Origin: Cryptomeria japonica
Lineage: Eukaryota; Streptophyta; Pinopsida; Cupressales; Cupressaceae
NCBI RefSeq assembly: GCF_030272615.1
Contig: NC_081412.1
Coordinates: 545,302,202 to 545,366,201 of the forward strand
Direction: 5' to 3'
Length of the DNA: 64,000 nt
In this document: piece after piece, positions 46,557-58,457 of the stretch
Layout of the letters: each line of letters starts with the position of its first letter
Numbering within the stretch: the first letter of the stretch is position 1
Notes under the pieces: model-generated
Told to the model about the DNA's origin: nothing
Database searches by the model: none
The model's input: only the letters and a program-made list of their open reading frames with translations
Translations under genes and position numbers: made by a program

Positions 46557-49406
46557 AGTATTCGAACACCTTCTAGTCTAGCCACAGGAGGAAAGGTTTC
46601 TCCATAGTCTTCTCCCTCCTCCTGAGCATATCCCTTGCATACAAGCCTAGCCTTGTTTCTTACAATTGTGCCTTCTTCATTCAGCTTATTCCTAAAGACC
46701 CATTTGGTACCTATGACATTTTTATGTTCTGGTCTGGGCACCAAAGACCATGTCGCATTCTTTTCTATCTAGTCTAGTTTATCTTCCATTGCTTTAATCT
46801 AGTCTTCATCTGTAAGAGCTTCTCTAGAAGTCTTGGGTTCAAATTTAGAAATTATGCAAGATTTCTCCTTCACTTTTCTTCTAGTGAGTATCCCTGTATC
46901 TTTATCTCCTATGATTTCCTTCAGATCATGATGCAGCTTCACATATCTAGGAATGAATCTACCCTAATCTGCTAGCTTTTCTTCTTCTCCTTCACTTACC
47001 TCTTCTTTTTCTCTCACTTCAGCTTCTATCGGTACAGGAACACGAAGATCTTTACAAGTTTCTTTCTTAACTAGTTCCCAAAAGGCTATACCCGGTTCAT
47101 CTTCCACTTCTTCGCTGCATGTTTCCTCAGGTTCTTTAGGGGATTCATCAGCCCTGACGTTGATGCATTCAAAATTTTTTGGAGTTCTATTGTTGTAGCA
47201 CTTGAGAGCTTTGCTCGTAATGGAATATCCTAGAAATATTCCTTCATCACATTTTACATCAAATTTTCTCAAATACTCACCTCTCTTGATATAACAGTTG
47301 CTACCAAACACTTTAAAGTAACTCACAGTGGGAGTTTTCTCAGTCCAATACTCATAAGGGGTTTTAGCTTTACCTTTCTTGATGAGTACCCAGTTCTTAG
47401 TATAGACTACAATTCTCGCTGCTTCTCTCCAAATACTATGAGCAACCTTTCTTTGGATCCACATTGTTCTAGCTGCTTCAAATACAGTCCTGTTATTTCT
47501 TTCTACTATGCCATTCTATTGTGGTGTCCTTGGGGCAAACAACTACCTCTTAATACCATTATCTTCACAATACTTATTGAATTCATCAGAAGTGAATTAT
47601 CCTCCTTGATCACTTCTCAGGCATTTTATATGTTTACAACTTTCTTTCTCTACTAATGCTCTGTAGGCTTTGAACTTTCCAAATGTTTCAGACTTGTCTT
47701 TCAAGAATGTGACCCACATGATTCTTGAGTAGTCATCAGTAAGAATCATAAAATACCTATCTCCCTGAATACTTCTAGTTTTCATAAGACCACACAAATC
47801 AGTATGCACAAGATCAAGTAAATTTTCTACTAAGAAAGACTTACCTTTAAAAGTTGAGGAAGACATCTTCCCAAGTTGACATTCTATACACAAAGAATTC
47901 TCAAGTTTGTTCAGCAAAGGTAATCTTCTTACCGCCTTGATCTTACCATCTTTAATAATATTGTCAAAGTTCATATGATAGAGTCTCCTATGCCATATCC
48001 AACTATCATCAAACTTAGCCATTAGACACCGACTTATGTTGGAATTCAATTGAAATAGGTTACCTTTGGTCTGCTTATCGGTGGCAATAAGTTCACCACT
48101 CTTCCCAATTATACTGCAGACTCCGCCTTTAAATTCCATAACTAGTCCTTTGTCATTCAGCTGAGCAACACTCAACAGGTTATGCTTAAGACCTTCTACC
48201 TAGTAGACATCATCTGCACTGCTCTTTCCATTCAATGAGATGGATCCTTTACCTTTCACCAAGCATGGTGCATCATTGCCAAATCTGACAACACCTCCAT
48301 CATATTCTTCCAAAGACAGAAACTTTCTCTGGTCACTAGTCATGTGGTGAGAACAACCACTATCAATTATCCACTCATTAGAGTTTTCAATGCAAGAGAC
48401 AAGAGATTTCTTGTCAGGCACTTATTCCTTTACTGCTACAAACACTATGTCTTCATTTTCTTCATCTTCTGATTCTTCATTAGTGACACGTTCATCCACA
48501 AAAACTAGACAATTTCTTCTATTTCCTCCTTTATACTTTCTAAACCTCTCCAGTTTATCCTTATTGTCATTGTTAGGGAAATTAAGAACTATATGTCCTA
48601 TCTTGTTGCAGGAAAAACATTTCAAAGGAAGTTTACCTCTATATTTTCCAATTCCCTTTGGAAGTCTTTTAGCAAGAAGAGATTCAAACTCCATTAGAAT
48701 CTCTTCATCATCCATATCTCTACATTGCTTGGATTCATAACTGGTACTAGTTTCTTTTCCTTTTATGGATGGTACAGTAGATGCTTTAAAGGACAACTTA
48801 GTCTTCTAAACATTGGCATCATAGCTATTCAACTCATATGAAATTAACTTTGCAATGATAGAATCTAAGGATACCTTGGTTCTATCAATAGACCTTAGTT
48901 CCTGGATAGCAGCAACTCTGATTGCATAGATTGGTAATAATGATCTAAGGACTTTACTAACAATAGTGGTATCATCAATAGTTCTACCAACGCTTTTGAT
49001 ATCTCCAACCACAGTCTTAATCCTAATGCCATATTGTTGAATGGTATCACCTTCAACGATTCTCATATCCTCAAATTTACCTCTAAGGCTTTCTTCCTTA
49101 GCTTGCTTTACATGCTCATCACCACCATAGATGCTTTCCAGTGCATCCCATACATCCTTAGGTGTGTCCTTGTCTTTTACATCAATAAACTCTATTTGAC
49201 AGGTTGCTGATAAGGGCTTCCATGACTTGCCCATTTTCCTGGATCTCTCTCTTCTAATCATCAGTCAGAGTGCCAGTGGGAGTCACATAGGCATTCTTAA
49301 CATATCTCCAGTGTTGAGCACCCATACTCTTGATGTAAATCTTCATTCTGTCCTTTCATATCTTAAAGTTATCTCTATTGAACTTAGGACCTTCCCTCTT
49401 CATCAT
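46557..49406 (-). pseudogene. COP-D polyprotein, N-terminal part (gag, protease, integrase, RT start)
   Basis: Minus-strand copia polyprotein from ATG 49406 (MMKREGPKFNRDNF). Gag includes IYGGDEHVKQAKEESLRG near 49130 after a frameshift near 49205. The knuckle CFSCNKIGHIVLNF near 48620 has lost its last Cys. Protease keeps WIIDSGCSHHM near 48370. Then come the pre-integrase zinc region with WHRRLYHMNFDN near 47980, integrase with HTDLCG near 47800, RSDQGG at 47600 and NGIVERNNRT near 47510, so all three catalytic acids remain, and RT from [13 protein letters not shown] near 46690. Stops include about 49350, 49250, 48803, 48422, 48197, 47594 and 46961. GYP-P interrupts it at 46552 and reading resumes at 35135. 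Confidence 0.9.
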
Positions 49407-49460
49407 TACAACAAGATCTTTTACCTCAAGTGGTTAAGCTTATATCACTGAGGACTTGGA

Positions 49461-49475
49461 GGTGCTCTGATACCA
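49461..49475 (-). promoter_or_regulatory. Primer-binding site of COP-D
   Basis: On the minus strand TGGTATCAGAGCACC starts 2 bases after the 5' LTR; a perfect 12-base initiator-Met tRNA primer site. Confidence 0.92.
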
Positions 49476-49477
49476 AT

Positions 49478-50890
49478 TGATGAATAATGATGAACAATAG
49501 ATACCCCAACTAGTACTGAGAGGGGGCGTGAATCAGTACAGGCAAAAAATTTCTCAACAACTTATCAGGTTAAAGCAATACCAACTGGTTGTCACTATTA
49601 CTGAACTTAACCACAACAATATCAATTAAACACAGTAAGACATCAAACACCATAAACTTAAGTCTGAACACTTCAAATACGATCAATATTTGATATCTAC
49701 TTCACCCATAAACATATGCATGTGGTATACCAGTAATACCATAACCTAATAACTCTGCATGCATAATCATTCAACCAAGTAATATGTAATCATCGCATGA
49801 AAAATGCATAACACATGACACACAAATTTTTCATGTGGAAACCCAAATGGGAAAAACCACAGTGGGGATGAATACCCACAAGCTTGTTTTTGAACACTTT
49901 TGAAGCTCGCCCTGTTAGGATCCTACTCCGGTTAAAGACTTTACAATAAGGTTCTGCTAGGAACCGATCTTGTTAGAGATCACCCGATTAAGGGATGGCT
50001 ATATACCATATTAAAGGTTGAAACCCTATTAGAGGTTACCTCGCTAGAGGATTTGAAGAACTCAATGATCTTGAGTCAGTTGGTTAAAGGTTTTACAATA
50101 AGCCTGTTAAAGCTATCCAGTAAAGGGATTTTCCAATTGTTGAAATGATTAGAAGACAACAGGTAAAACTTCTGATTTGATAACAACACTACAGGCCAAG
50201 GCAGATCCTTTTTATTTCCTCTACTCTGCAATCACACTCTCCAGTTTTCCTCTTATTGGTCTGGCAAGTATCTCATCACTTGGATACACACAACATTTTC
50301 CAACAACTTTACAATAGAAAACATCATCAACCTTATAGACAACAGTTAGGTCGGTAGCATAAACCCTAAACCCTAAGTATCTTAGGTTTACAACACAGGC
50401 GGTCCAATCCTAACCGTCCAAACACATTGCATAGAGTATTACAATTTGAAACAAATCACAAGATAATATGCTTCATTCATTCATCACCGCACATAGAAAT
50501 CAGTAACTCATCACTCTTTCTTCTCATACCACCAAGAAGAATGATCATTCCCGAGGTAGACTCCAAACATAGTCGATCTTCTCATGCAAGATCCTTAAGG
50601 AAATCCTTCACATGCACAAAGATGACATGGAACCTTGATCTCATTCACATCTCTTAGCTAACTCATCACAAAGTATCATCAGCTGCATCGCACAAGATAG
50701 ATCACCAAACCAATAACCCTAGAGCTGAGACTGCCAACTTGTAGTCACACTTAGTGAAACCCTGACACCGGTTCACTACATCTCTTCCTAACTCTTCATA
50801 CCAGTTCACTTGAACTTATTGACATCAATGACAACATACATTATCATCGTATCAACATGTCAATTCATCATATGCCAATGATATCCAACA
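49478..50890 (-). repeat. 5' LTR of COP-D
   Basis: 1,413 bp, starting TGTTGGATATCATTGGC on the minus strand at 50890. Hairpin module at 49862-49879. Same length as the 3' LTR. Confidence 0.93.
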
Positions 50891-51454
50891 CAAGAACTTG
50901 AGAGATTCACTCTGGCCAAGAGAGCCTATTTTGATCAAATCATTAAGATAGAGAAGAAGAAGATCGAGTAGAAACTTATTCTTATTGAAAATTATTTGAA
51001 ACAGGGTACTAACATATACAGGGTATGTTTCCATATGGAGATTCTTATAACAAATGTAGATAAGAAGATAAAGGAGTTATAGGAAAAGATTGCTAATATT
51101 GCTAACTCTTTTGATGGACTAACTTCACTGATCGTATCTATTGATGGATAAATTTTGACATTGGAGAACCAAATTTTTGCTCTTGAAAAGGAAAGAGATA
51201 AGATCATTCGGAGAGCCAAAAGTCTCAGAGGTTTGGTGAGTCCAAGATTGGATTCACTTGGTGTAGATAAGAGGGAATGCATGGATATGCTTGGTAATCC
51301 CACACCGACAGAAGTCACTGAGAAAGAATCACTTGCATATTTATTGAGTGGACTTGTATCCATCTCCAACACATTTAAAACCAGCTGGGATACTTAAGTA
51401 GAGTTATTAGAGAAATCTTATCTGGAAATCTTGAAGTTGGTCAAGCTCCGGTAA
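50891..51454 (+). pseudogene. NAR-1 ORF2, C-terminal part
   Basis: This resumes NAR-1 ORF2 after COP-D. It has heptad-rich segments and then LRGLVSPRLDSLGVDKREC and PTPTEVTEKESLAYLLSGLV, closely matching NAR-2 (28571-28804), and ends LEILKLVKLR at TAA 51452-51454. The matching C-terminus in the two copies supports the stop. An in-frame TAA at about 51397 and earlier stops break it. Confidence 0.78.
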
Positions 51455-51713
51455 GACATTTTTGGAGGTATTCAGTGTACAATTATTATTCTTTGACATT
51501 ATTTTTTACAATTTTTGGGCATTGATGTCAAAGGGGGATTAATATACAGGTGAAAAAGAATGAAGGGTTGTATACATTAGGGGGAGATACATAGTTTTTA
51601 GAATTTTGGATGGAAGTATTTCGCATAATCAGCTCAGGGGGAGCAGGGCAGGATGAAACTGACAGATGAAACCATGACCATTTTTCACATGAGTGTTGCC
51701 ATCAATGCCAAAG
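51455..51713 (+). other. NAR-1 3' untranslated region, damaged polypurine tract
   Basis: A tract after gcattgatgtc at 51517-51538 is intact, but the terminal copy (catcaatgccaaag) has lost its G run together with the start of the 3' LTR. Confidence 0.65.
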
Positions 51714-52595
51714 TTGCATTGATGGCAACAAGATTTGGGTTCCGGCTTCATATGGTATACCGACAAGCACTTCACAAACTTTACATTGGCACTAGCACCA
51801 ACAGGGTAGAAGATTTCTTTGGTCACCAACAATGCAGGCCAACATGGTATAGCAAAGGTCATTGGTATTGGAGGATGACACATCTTGAATTCGACATCAA
51901 AAAATTGTTTTAATGCTTATTCATTTATGTTATCTGGCCGACATGTAAATATGATATTGTATATATCTTTGTAAGCCGACATAAGGCATGTAAATTGTAT
52001 AGGGTATATAGGCCAGTTTAATAGATCATTTTGGAATATATATAGATATGGTTATGGACATGGAAATGTAATATGATGTGAAATCATTCTGAGAGACTAT
52101 GTATGTGAGGAATTCATTGTAAGAGTTATTCTAATACTGAGGTTTAGGGTTTTAACCGGAACAAACCGAGTTTAAACCGGAACTATATTCTGGCATAGGA
52201 GATGCTATATTAAGTAGTTCATACTTCTCCAGATTGTTGTCTGGATTGTTATGTAGTCAATGAGGCTCCTTTTGTGATGAGAAGTGTGCTCTAGGCTGTA
52301 AGCCTTCCTGCAAGTACATGCCCATCATATATTATAATATCTATTCATATGGCTAGTGAATTGATACTATGGGTCACAAATCCCACTGTGGTTTTTCCTC
52401 TTTGAGGTTTTCCATGTATAAATCTGTGTGTCATGTTTCTCATTTATGTGTTTGGCTTATTGGTTGCACTACTTCTTTCAATTCTATTTATACTGGTATA
52501 CCGGTTGGTGTATGAATGTTTTATTAAGGTTAAAATCTTCTATTCCAGTATAACATTGATTCACACCCCCCTCTCAGTGTTATTGGTTTCCAACA
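51714..52595 (+). repeat. 3' LTR of NAR-1 (5' edge deleted)
   Basis: 882 bp, starting ttgcattgatggcaac, so about the first 35 bases of the family LTR are missing. It ends tttccaaca, followed by the target duplication gtata. Confidence 0.85.
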
Positions 52596-52600
52596 GTATA

Positions 52601-53414
52601 CTGATCATCAAGCCTTATAGTATTTGAACAGCCAAAGTAAGTTGAATCAGAGACATATGAGATGGGTAGAGTTCTTACAGAGTTACACCTTTGCCTTGAA
52701 GCATAGGAGTGGGAAGTCAAATAAAGTTGCTGATGCATTAAGTAGAAGAAGTAACTTGTTGACAAAGATGAGAGTGACAATATTAGGATTTGGGGAGTTG
52801 AAGACCTTCTATAATAATGACCCGGATTTTATAGAACCTTGAAAAGCATGTAGAGAACCAGTTACGGTAAACAAAAGTAAAATTTTGGATTACTTCATTT
52901 AGGATGAGATGTTATTTAGAGGAGTTCAGTTGTTAGGAAATTAGGAAATTAGTGCAGATTTGTAGAGTTTGTCAAGTTGCAAAAGGTAGTACTCAGAATG
53001 TGGGATTGTATAAACCTTTCACCATACTAGAGAGACCTTGAGAGGATATAAGAATAGATTTCATACTTGGATTGCCTAATTAATAGAGAGGGAATGATTA
53101 TATATTTATGGTGGTAGATAGATTCTCGAAGTTGGCTCATTTAATACCTCATAAGAAGACATCAGATGTAGTGCATGTAGCTGACTTATTTTTCAAGGAA
53201 GTGGTGAGATTGCATGGATTACCTAAGAGAATAGTTTCAGATAGAGATACTAAGTTTATTGGTTATTTTTGGAGAACATTATGGAAGAAGATGAAGACAA
53301 ATTTGAAGTTCAGTTCTAATTTTCACCCACAAACTGATGGACAAACATAAGTAGTAAATCAAAGCTTGGGAAATTTATTGAGATTCTTAGTTGGAGAAAA
53401 GATCAGAAGATAGG
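52601..53414 (+). pseudogene. GYP-G RNase H end and integrase (truncated)
   Basis: Directly continues 20262: joining across NAR-1 restores YTDHQAL of the gypsy RNase H, followed by RHMRWVEFLQSY and KVADALSRR. The integrase zinc region is partly deleted; ICRVCQVAKG remains near 52960, in another frame. The integrase core reads DFILGLP, then [13 protein letters not shown] (53110), [11 protein letters not shown] (53230) and HPQTDGQT at 53327. The third catalytic residue, normally the Glu of GQTEVVN, is now a TAA stop. The frame ends where the LINE begins at about 53415; the integrase C-terminus and any chromodomain are missing. Confidence 0.88.
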
Positions 53415-53565
53415 ATTTTTTTTTTGATGAATAGGCCTTCTATATTAATTAAAAATATTAAAGTACATATTTACAAAAAAACGTTGGGGGATACAAGATC
53501 ACCGCGTGAGAGTCACATGCCAGAAGTCGAAGTCAAAAAATAAAGCTATTCATCAAAAAACTTCT

Positions 53566-56500
53566 TCAAGTAGCCAAAGCAGAGGCAACTAAAGGAGGAG
53601 GATCTGGATCATCTTTCTTGCCCCTTACATCAGTGGGGTCAGGAGTTGGGTCGAAGTCAACTTTGCCTTCCTTTTGCCTGGGAGGCAAAATTGCCAGAGC
53701 CACGCGGGGAAACTTGGAGGTGGTGGTAGAAGGCCACCTAGAGCCAACACTAGCAGGATGAGCCAAAGTCACAAGATCAACAAAAGGCCACCCTGACGAA
53801 GAGACACGACATGAAGGAGAAGTTGAGCGGTGCCTCCACACATTGTCTCTCTCGCTAGAGGAGCGATGAGGAGCCTAGGACCGCAGGGTCTGAGAATGGT
53901 GGACAAAGGAATTGCGGCCACGATGATGATCATGGGGTGGAGTGTGGTTGGCAAAGATAGAATCTAGTGGCACTCTGGCAACTACACAAGGGGCATTTCC
54001 CCAGTGCTGGATGAGCTCCTGTAAGTGGCCCACCTCCAGGGCCACTTTGTCAGCTTGTACCTGAATCTACATTAATACATTATTACAAATGGAAGATTTA
54101 GCATAAAGCGAGACATTAATATCCAAAAAGCTATGAGTAAAAAGAAATGCATTTCTATCCTTCCAAAGAGTGAATAGGATCTCCATTCTGAAAGCATGCC
54201 ATATCTAGGAAAATTTGAAGGGGATTCTAGGCGAATCACCCATGAGAGCCATATGCCAAGAAATGGGCTTGGGCCGAAAAGATTGAAAGAAATCATGGAT
54301 CTAGCTCCAGTACTATTGAGATCTTCTACAAAACCAAAAAATGTGCATAAAAGTTTCTAGGTGACCACAAAAAGGGCATTGGGAATCAGGAACCCCCAAA
54401 TGCTTAAGTCTGGAACCTAAAGACAACCCTTGAAAAATCACACACTAAGCAAAGTGTGCAATCTTGGGTTCAGTGGTGGCAAACCAGACAACAAGAAACC
54501 TGAATCTCCAGAAAGTCTAAGAACACTACAAGTGACACCGCTGGTTGATAATATGGACCATAGGAAAATGGGGAACCAGCTAGAGATAACCCATTTTGGA
54601 TTTGTAGCTGGTGAAAGGAGTCCAAGGATACCACTTCCAATCTTTCCACCAAGGTCTGATAGACCGAATACCAAGCTTATGTAACAAATGTGAGGGTAAG
54701 GCCTAGACCAAAAGGTCATAAGTCTGTCGATCTAGTCGAGATAGACAAACCTAGACCTGGAGGTCATCCCATGACCAGAGGCTCATAGAAACTCTAGAAA
54801 ATAGATCCTTAGGTGTTCTGATGCCATATTTGTGAAAAAATAGAGGACTAACACCCTGGATTTTGGCCATTGGTAACCCTTCCACCTGAAAAAGAGGTGA
54901 CCACCAGAGGTTGTGTTGATTCATGGAGATCCCATCATGAAAACCATCACCCACCCATAGAAGCCAAGGCTTAATAGCTTCCCAAGCACTCCAGATGCTT
55001 TTAACAACAAAAGTACCCTAGATCTTAACAAGGTCTTTCATATTGAGTAGGGTTTGAAAACCAATCCCCTTCCAAGTCAGCCCATTGGTAGGAAATCCAG
55101 AAGAAATGAAATTTTGAAGAAGAATTTTTTAGGCCTCATCGCTAGATAAGGCTTTGATTATCCATTTATCACATAAGGAAAGCCCTTGTTTCTAGGTAGA
55201 AATAAGACCAAACCCTCTGGACTCCTTGGGAAGATAACAATACTCCCAAGTGACCCTATGGAATCCTTGATGGTCAGACCTAGAGGCCCAAAGAAAATCC
55301 CACAAAAGTCTTTCCAACTTCATGTAAGAGGCCTTAGAAGGAGCCCAACATGAGGAGTAATAGACATGGGTGATAGCCAAAACCTTAGAACAAATTTGGA
55401 ATTTACCAACTAGAGAGAGAGGCTTGGTAATCCAATAAGCCAACTTTTTCTCAATCCTGGCTAAAACAACATTCCAAATATCCACATGCAAATCTTGAAA
55501 GGAAAAGGGAATGCCAAGAAAGAGAATTTTTTTGCCATAATGAAGCCATTTCCAATCATATTGAAGATTCCAAGGCAGGGTGGGAAGAAAATACTGCCTA
55601 TAACATTGTGTCTTATGCCATTGAATGGTCAAACCAAAAGCCAAGAAAAAGGTGTCCAAACATTGAAGAGCGCCCTATATATTGTCCTCTTCTTCAATGA
55701 GAGTGAGGAAGGAATCATCCACAATATGGACATTGACAAGTTGAGAATGTGACTCTGGCAAGGAGATAACACAAAGATGCCCAACTAAGATAGCATTAGC
55801 AAGTAAGTAACCAAACCCTTCCATCACAAGAACATATAAAACAATGGCCAAAGGACATCCCAATTGAATGGATCTGAAAAGGCCAAAAGCCTTAGACTAT
55901 CAACCATTAATGGTGATACACGATGAGGCATCTCTGAATAACATATGGACAAATTTAATGAATCTAGTACTGAAGCCATAGGCTTTGAGCATAGCCAAGA
56001 TAAATAGCCACTCAATGTGATCATACACCTTAGCAAAGTCAATCTTAAGAAAGATTGCTCACTATTTAGAGCATCTGGCCCAGTCCATCCCTTTCCAAAC
56101 CACAATAATATTATCCAAAATAAACCTGGATTTGATAAATTCAGTCTGCTCCAGATAAACAATAAGAGGTAGGAGATGATGAATCTTGAGAGCCAAGGCT
56201 TTGGCGATGATCTTGTACGAGATATGAGCAAGGTAATAGGCCTCTAACTGCAAATTTCCTCTAGCTCCCCAGCCTTAGAGGTAAGTTTGATATTACCCTA
56301 GATAAGCATCGCTCCAAGGGATTAGGAATGAAAAGCTTCAAGGTAGACCTTATGGAGGTTAGGACCAACACAAGGCCAAAGGGCTTTGTAGAATTTGTAG
56401 GGGAAGCCACCACCTAGGGGCTTTGTCATCCACCATTGAAAAAATGACTTCCTTGAGATCATCAATGGTCAGTAAGAGATCACAGAAGGTCTGCTGAGTC

Positions 56501-57866
56501 TCGAAGAGCTGTTTGTTAACAACAACTAAGAAATCTTGCAAAGCTTGGGCTCTGGTTGGAGAGTCTCCTTGCGCTATGAATACCTTCTCATAATGACTAA
56601 TAAAAGCTTGCAGAATATCAGGAATCTCAGTGAGAATACCCTGCCCCTCTTTGATTTTATTGATCCCTATAGAGGTATGATGGGTGCACAAAGCTAGGAA
56701 AAATTCCTTGGAGGCCCTATCGCCCACCTTGAGCCAATGTAGCCTAGCTTTGATTTGAGCTCCTCTAGCAGAATAGCTATCTGCAACTTGTTTCTAATGG
56801 TGGAGCTGGGCTAATCAAAGTTGTGGGTCAGGATCAAAAGGATTCAAGGCTAGAGCTTATGTGGTAGCATGGAGATCTTTGGTGGTCACATCATACAACC
56901 ACCTCTAGTACATAGGAATTTGTCTACCATAAATGGAGAGAAACCTCACAGAGCAGGTAATGGTGTCATTCCACCACACAAGCCAACCAGTGTGATGAAG
57001 GGGCCTTGGCTCTAAATTCCAAACCCTTTAAATGTGGGTCATTGTGATTTGATGATGCAGGAGAGATGTGCTAAGGTAGAACTACATCTTGGAAGGATGC
57101 TACCTATTTGGCTTCCATTCAATGCTAAAATTTATGGGGAAGTGATCGGACAACATCACATCAACAAGAGGAGCGATGGGCAGATCTTGATCTTCAGAAA
57201 AAGAAAAAAAAGATTGTGCAATTATCATAACACGATCAAGCCTTTTAAGAATTCTGCCAGAGCTAGCTCTGAAATTAGACCAAGTGTGCCAAACCCTAGC
57301 AAGGCGATGAAAATTGGTGTTGGGGTCGAAAAGACCAAACTTATTACACATATAGTACCAGGCTTCTCTCTCACCAACTGTCCAGCGAAAAGGCAAAATT
57401 TTGTCCTTATCAGTTGCCACCTTAACCATATCAAAGTCCCCACACATGACCCAAGTTGCAGGTGGCAAATTGTCAGCAATCCAATGCCATAAGTGTTATC
57501 TATCAACCACATCATTAGGAGAATAAACATTAACAATCCCAACCGAATGATTATCAATTGAAAGCAAAACCCATACAGCGCACAGCATGGGATCAAAACT
57601 GTGAGAAATAACTACAGATAGCCAACAAGGTGAAATGAGTGTAGCAACTCCACCTCGACCAACTTCATGCTGGGAGGCAAAAATAAGTCTATCCGGCCAA
57701 ATAACATGGCCTACAAGATTGACCATGAAACTAGAAATTTTGATTTCCTGAAGGTAGAGAACATCCAGGCCTACAACATGTTGACGAGTATCTCAAACAT
57801 AATAATTTTTGATGAGGTCTGTGAGACCTAGAACATTCCATGAGATGTAATTTATGAGAAAACTTG
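53566..57866 (-). pseudogene. LINE ORF2: endonuclease, reverse transcriptase and zf-RVT finger (broken)
   Basis: Minus-strand ORF2, nicking the target and copying the element's RNA in intact relatives. The apurinic endonuclease domain shows ISWNVLGL near 57850, LYLQEIK near 57760, GDFDMV (normally GDFNMV) near 57440, and SDHFPINF near 57135. RT shows TEFIKSRFILDN near 56125, then IVDDSFL at about 55715, in the place of the F/YADD box, and LGIPFSFQ near 55510. A zinc finger CPFCGHLETFMHIFWFC follows near 54365, the zf-RVT type of plant L1 elements. The C-terminal end is Ser/Pro-rich. Frames shift several times and stops are common (for example about 57780, 57495, 56060, 55190). Inactive. Confidence 0.85.
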
Positions 57867-58185
57867 CATATCATCCTCATCCCCAAGAGAGGAGAATCTA
57901 TTGAACAAAAAATTTGAACTAATACCGGGAAGAGAGTCACCACTAGAAATAACTCCATTTTTCTGAACCACCATCTGCAATCTCAGATCACCCAGAAGGG
58001 CTGCAAGAGCTGAACAGAGAGTGTGGAGCAAAAATCATAGATGGATCTTGAGGAATGTGCACCCAAGGGGGTCAAGTGGCACCATCAAAAGAGTCCTTCC
58101 CCTATTGGTCAAGGTTTGAAACCAAAGTGGGTGGCATAGAGACCGCCTGGGTAGATAGTGTCGATGTAGGAGGCTCTGTCGTTGG

Positions 58186-58457
58186 CTAGGAACTGGAACT
58201 GACAAGAGTCTTTTCAGTCAAAGCCGCAGAGTTTTTGCCTTTGTGAACTAAAGTGGCCCATTCATCCTTCTTAGCTCCCTCCATAGGTTGAGAGTTGGGC
58301 TTCTTAATAGGGGGTTTTATTTTTGAAATAGCTAAGGGAAAATCCTTGATCTTGTGTTCCGCCAACTGGCACCGATAACAAGTGTTGGGAAGGTTCAAAT
58401 AAAACACCTTTTGGGTGAAGGTATTGTCTCCCACTTAGATATCAAAAGTTTCTTTCA
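58186..58457 (-). pseudogene. LINE ORF1, C-terminal fragment with a degenerate zinc knuckle
   Basis: Reading on the minus strand starts at the truncation with ETFDI, a stop, then VGDNTFTQKVFYLNLPNTC. The knuckle CYRCQLAEHKIKDF has lost its last Cys (Phe). A Lys/Pro-rich tail ends at about 58186. It is the nucleic-acid-binding ORF1 of plant L1 elements; the N-terminal domain is missing through 5' truncation. Confidence 0.7.

Larger units (their letters stand above)
32220..50890 (-). mobile_element. COP-D: Ty1/copia element (minus strand) in NAR-1 ORF2, carrying GYP-P
   Basis: Both LTRs are 1,413 bp. The target duplication is caagc (32215-32219) against caaga (50891-50895), one mismatch; the rejoined host sequence, acaagaacttgagag, aligns with NAR-2 at 28309-28323 (acaagcacttgagag). 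Read on the minus strand: LTR, PBS, gag, protease, integrase, RT, RNase H, polypurine tracts, LTR. Without GYP-P it would be about 7.3 kb. COP-E is of the same family but in the opposite orientation. Confidence 0.93.
20263..52595 (+). mobile_element. NAR-1: large LTR element without pol, carrying NAR-2 and COP-D
   Basis: LTR-bounded element inserted in the GYP-G RNase H with a perfect gtata duplication (20258-20262 and 52596-52600). Without its own insertions it would be about 6.7 kb. It has an initiator-Met PBS, two open reading frames (coiled coil plus zinc knuckles; a long unknown protein) and a 3' region with polypurine tracts, but no protease, RT, RNase H or integrase. NAR-2 is a second copy of the same kind, so the family has transposed. 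LTR, PBS and polypurine modules resemble those of the COP-D copia family, which is the likely source of enzymes; that is inference. Confidence 0.88.
53415..58457 (-). mobile_element. Plant L1-type LINE (minus strand), 5' truncated
   Basis: Non-LTR element whose 3' end is at the left: the minus strand ends in a run of 11 A (t run at 53418-53428). It holds the end of ORF1, then ORF2 with endonuclease, reverse transcriptase and a zf-RVT finger. The 5' end is cut within ORF1. No target duplication is seen: left flank agatcagaagat, right flank tgtctgatgg. The left flank is GYP-G integrase and the right flank is COP-E, so the insertion coincides with a deletion. Confidence 0.88.

Noticed and set aside
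2175-49475. TGGTATCAGAGC sites as tRNA gene fragments
   Set aside because: They are primer-binding sites directly after LTRs; no tRNA cloverleaf surrounds them.
53566-53954. Pro/Ser/Arg-rich minus-strand frame as a separate gene
   Set aside because: It is the C-terminal end or 3' part of LINE ORF2 next to the poly-A tail, not an independent gene.
57034-57492. 152-codon plus-strand frame
   Set aside because: Antisense to the LINE endonuclease, where the known motifs lie on the minus strand.
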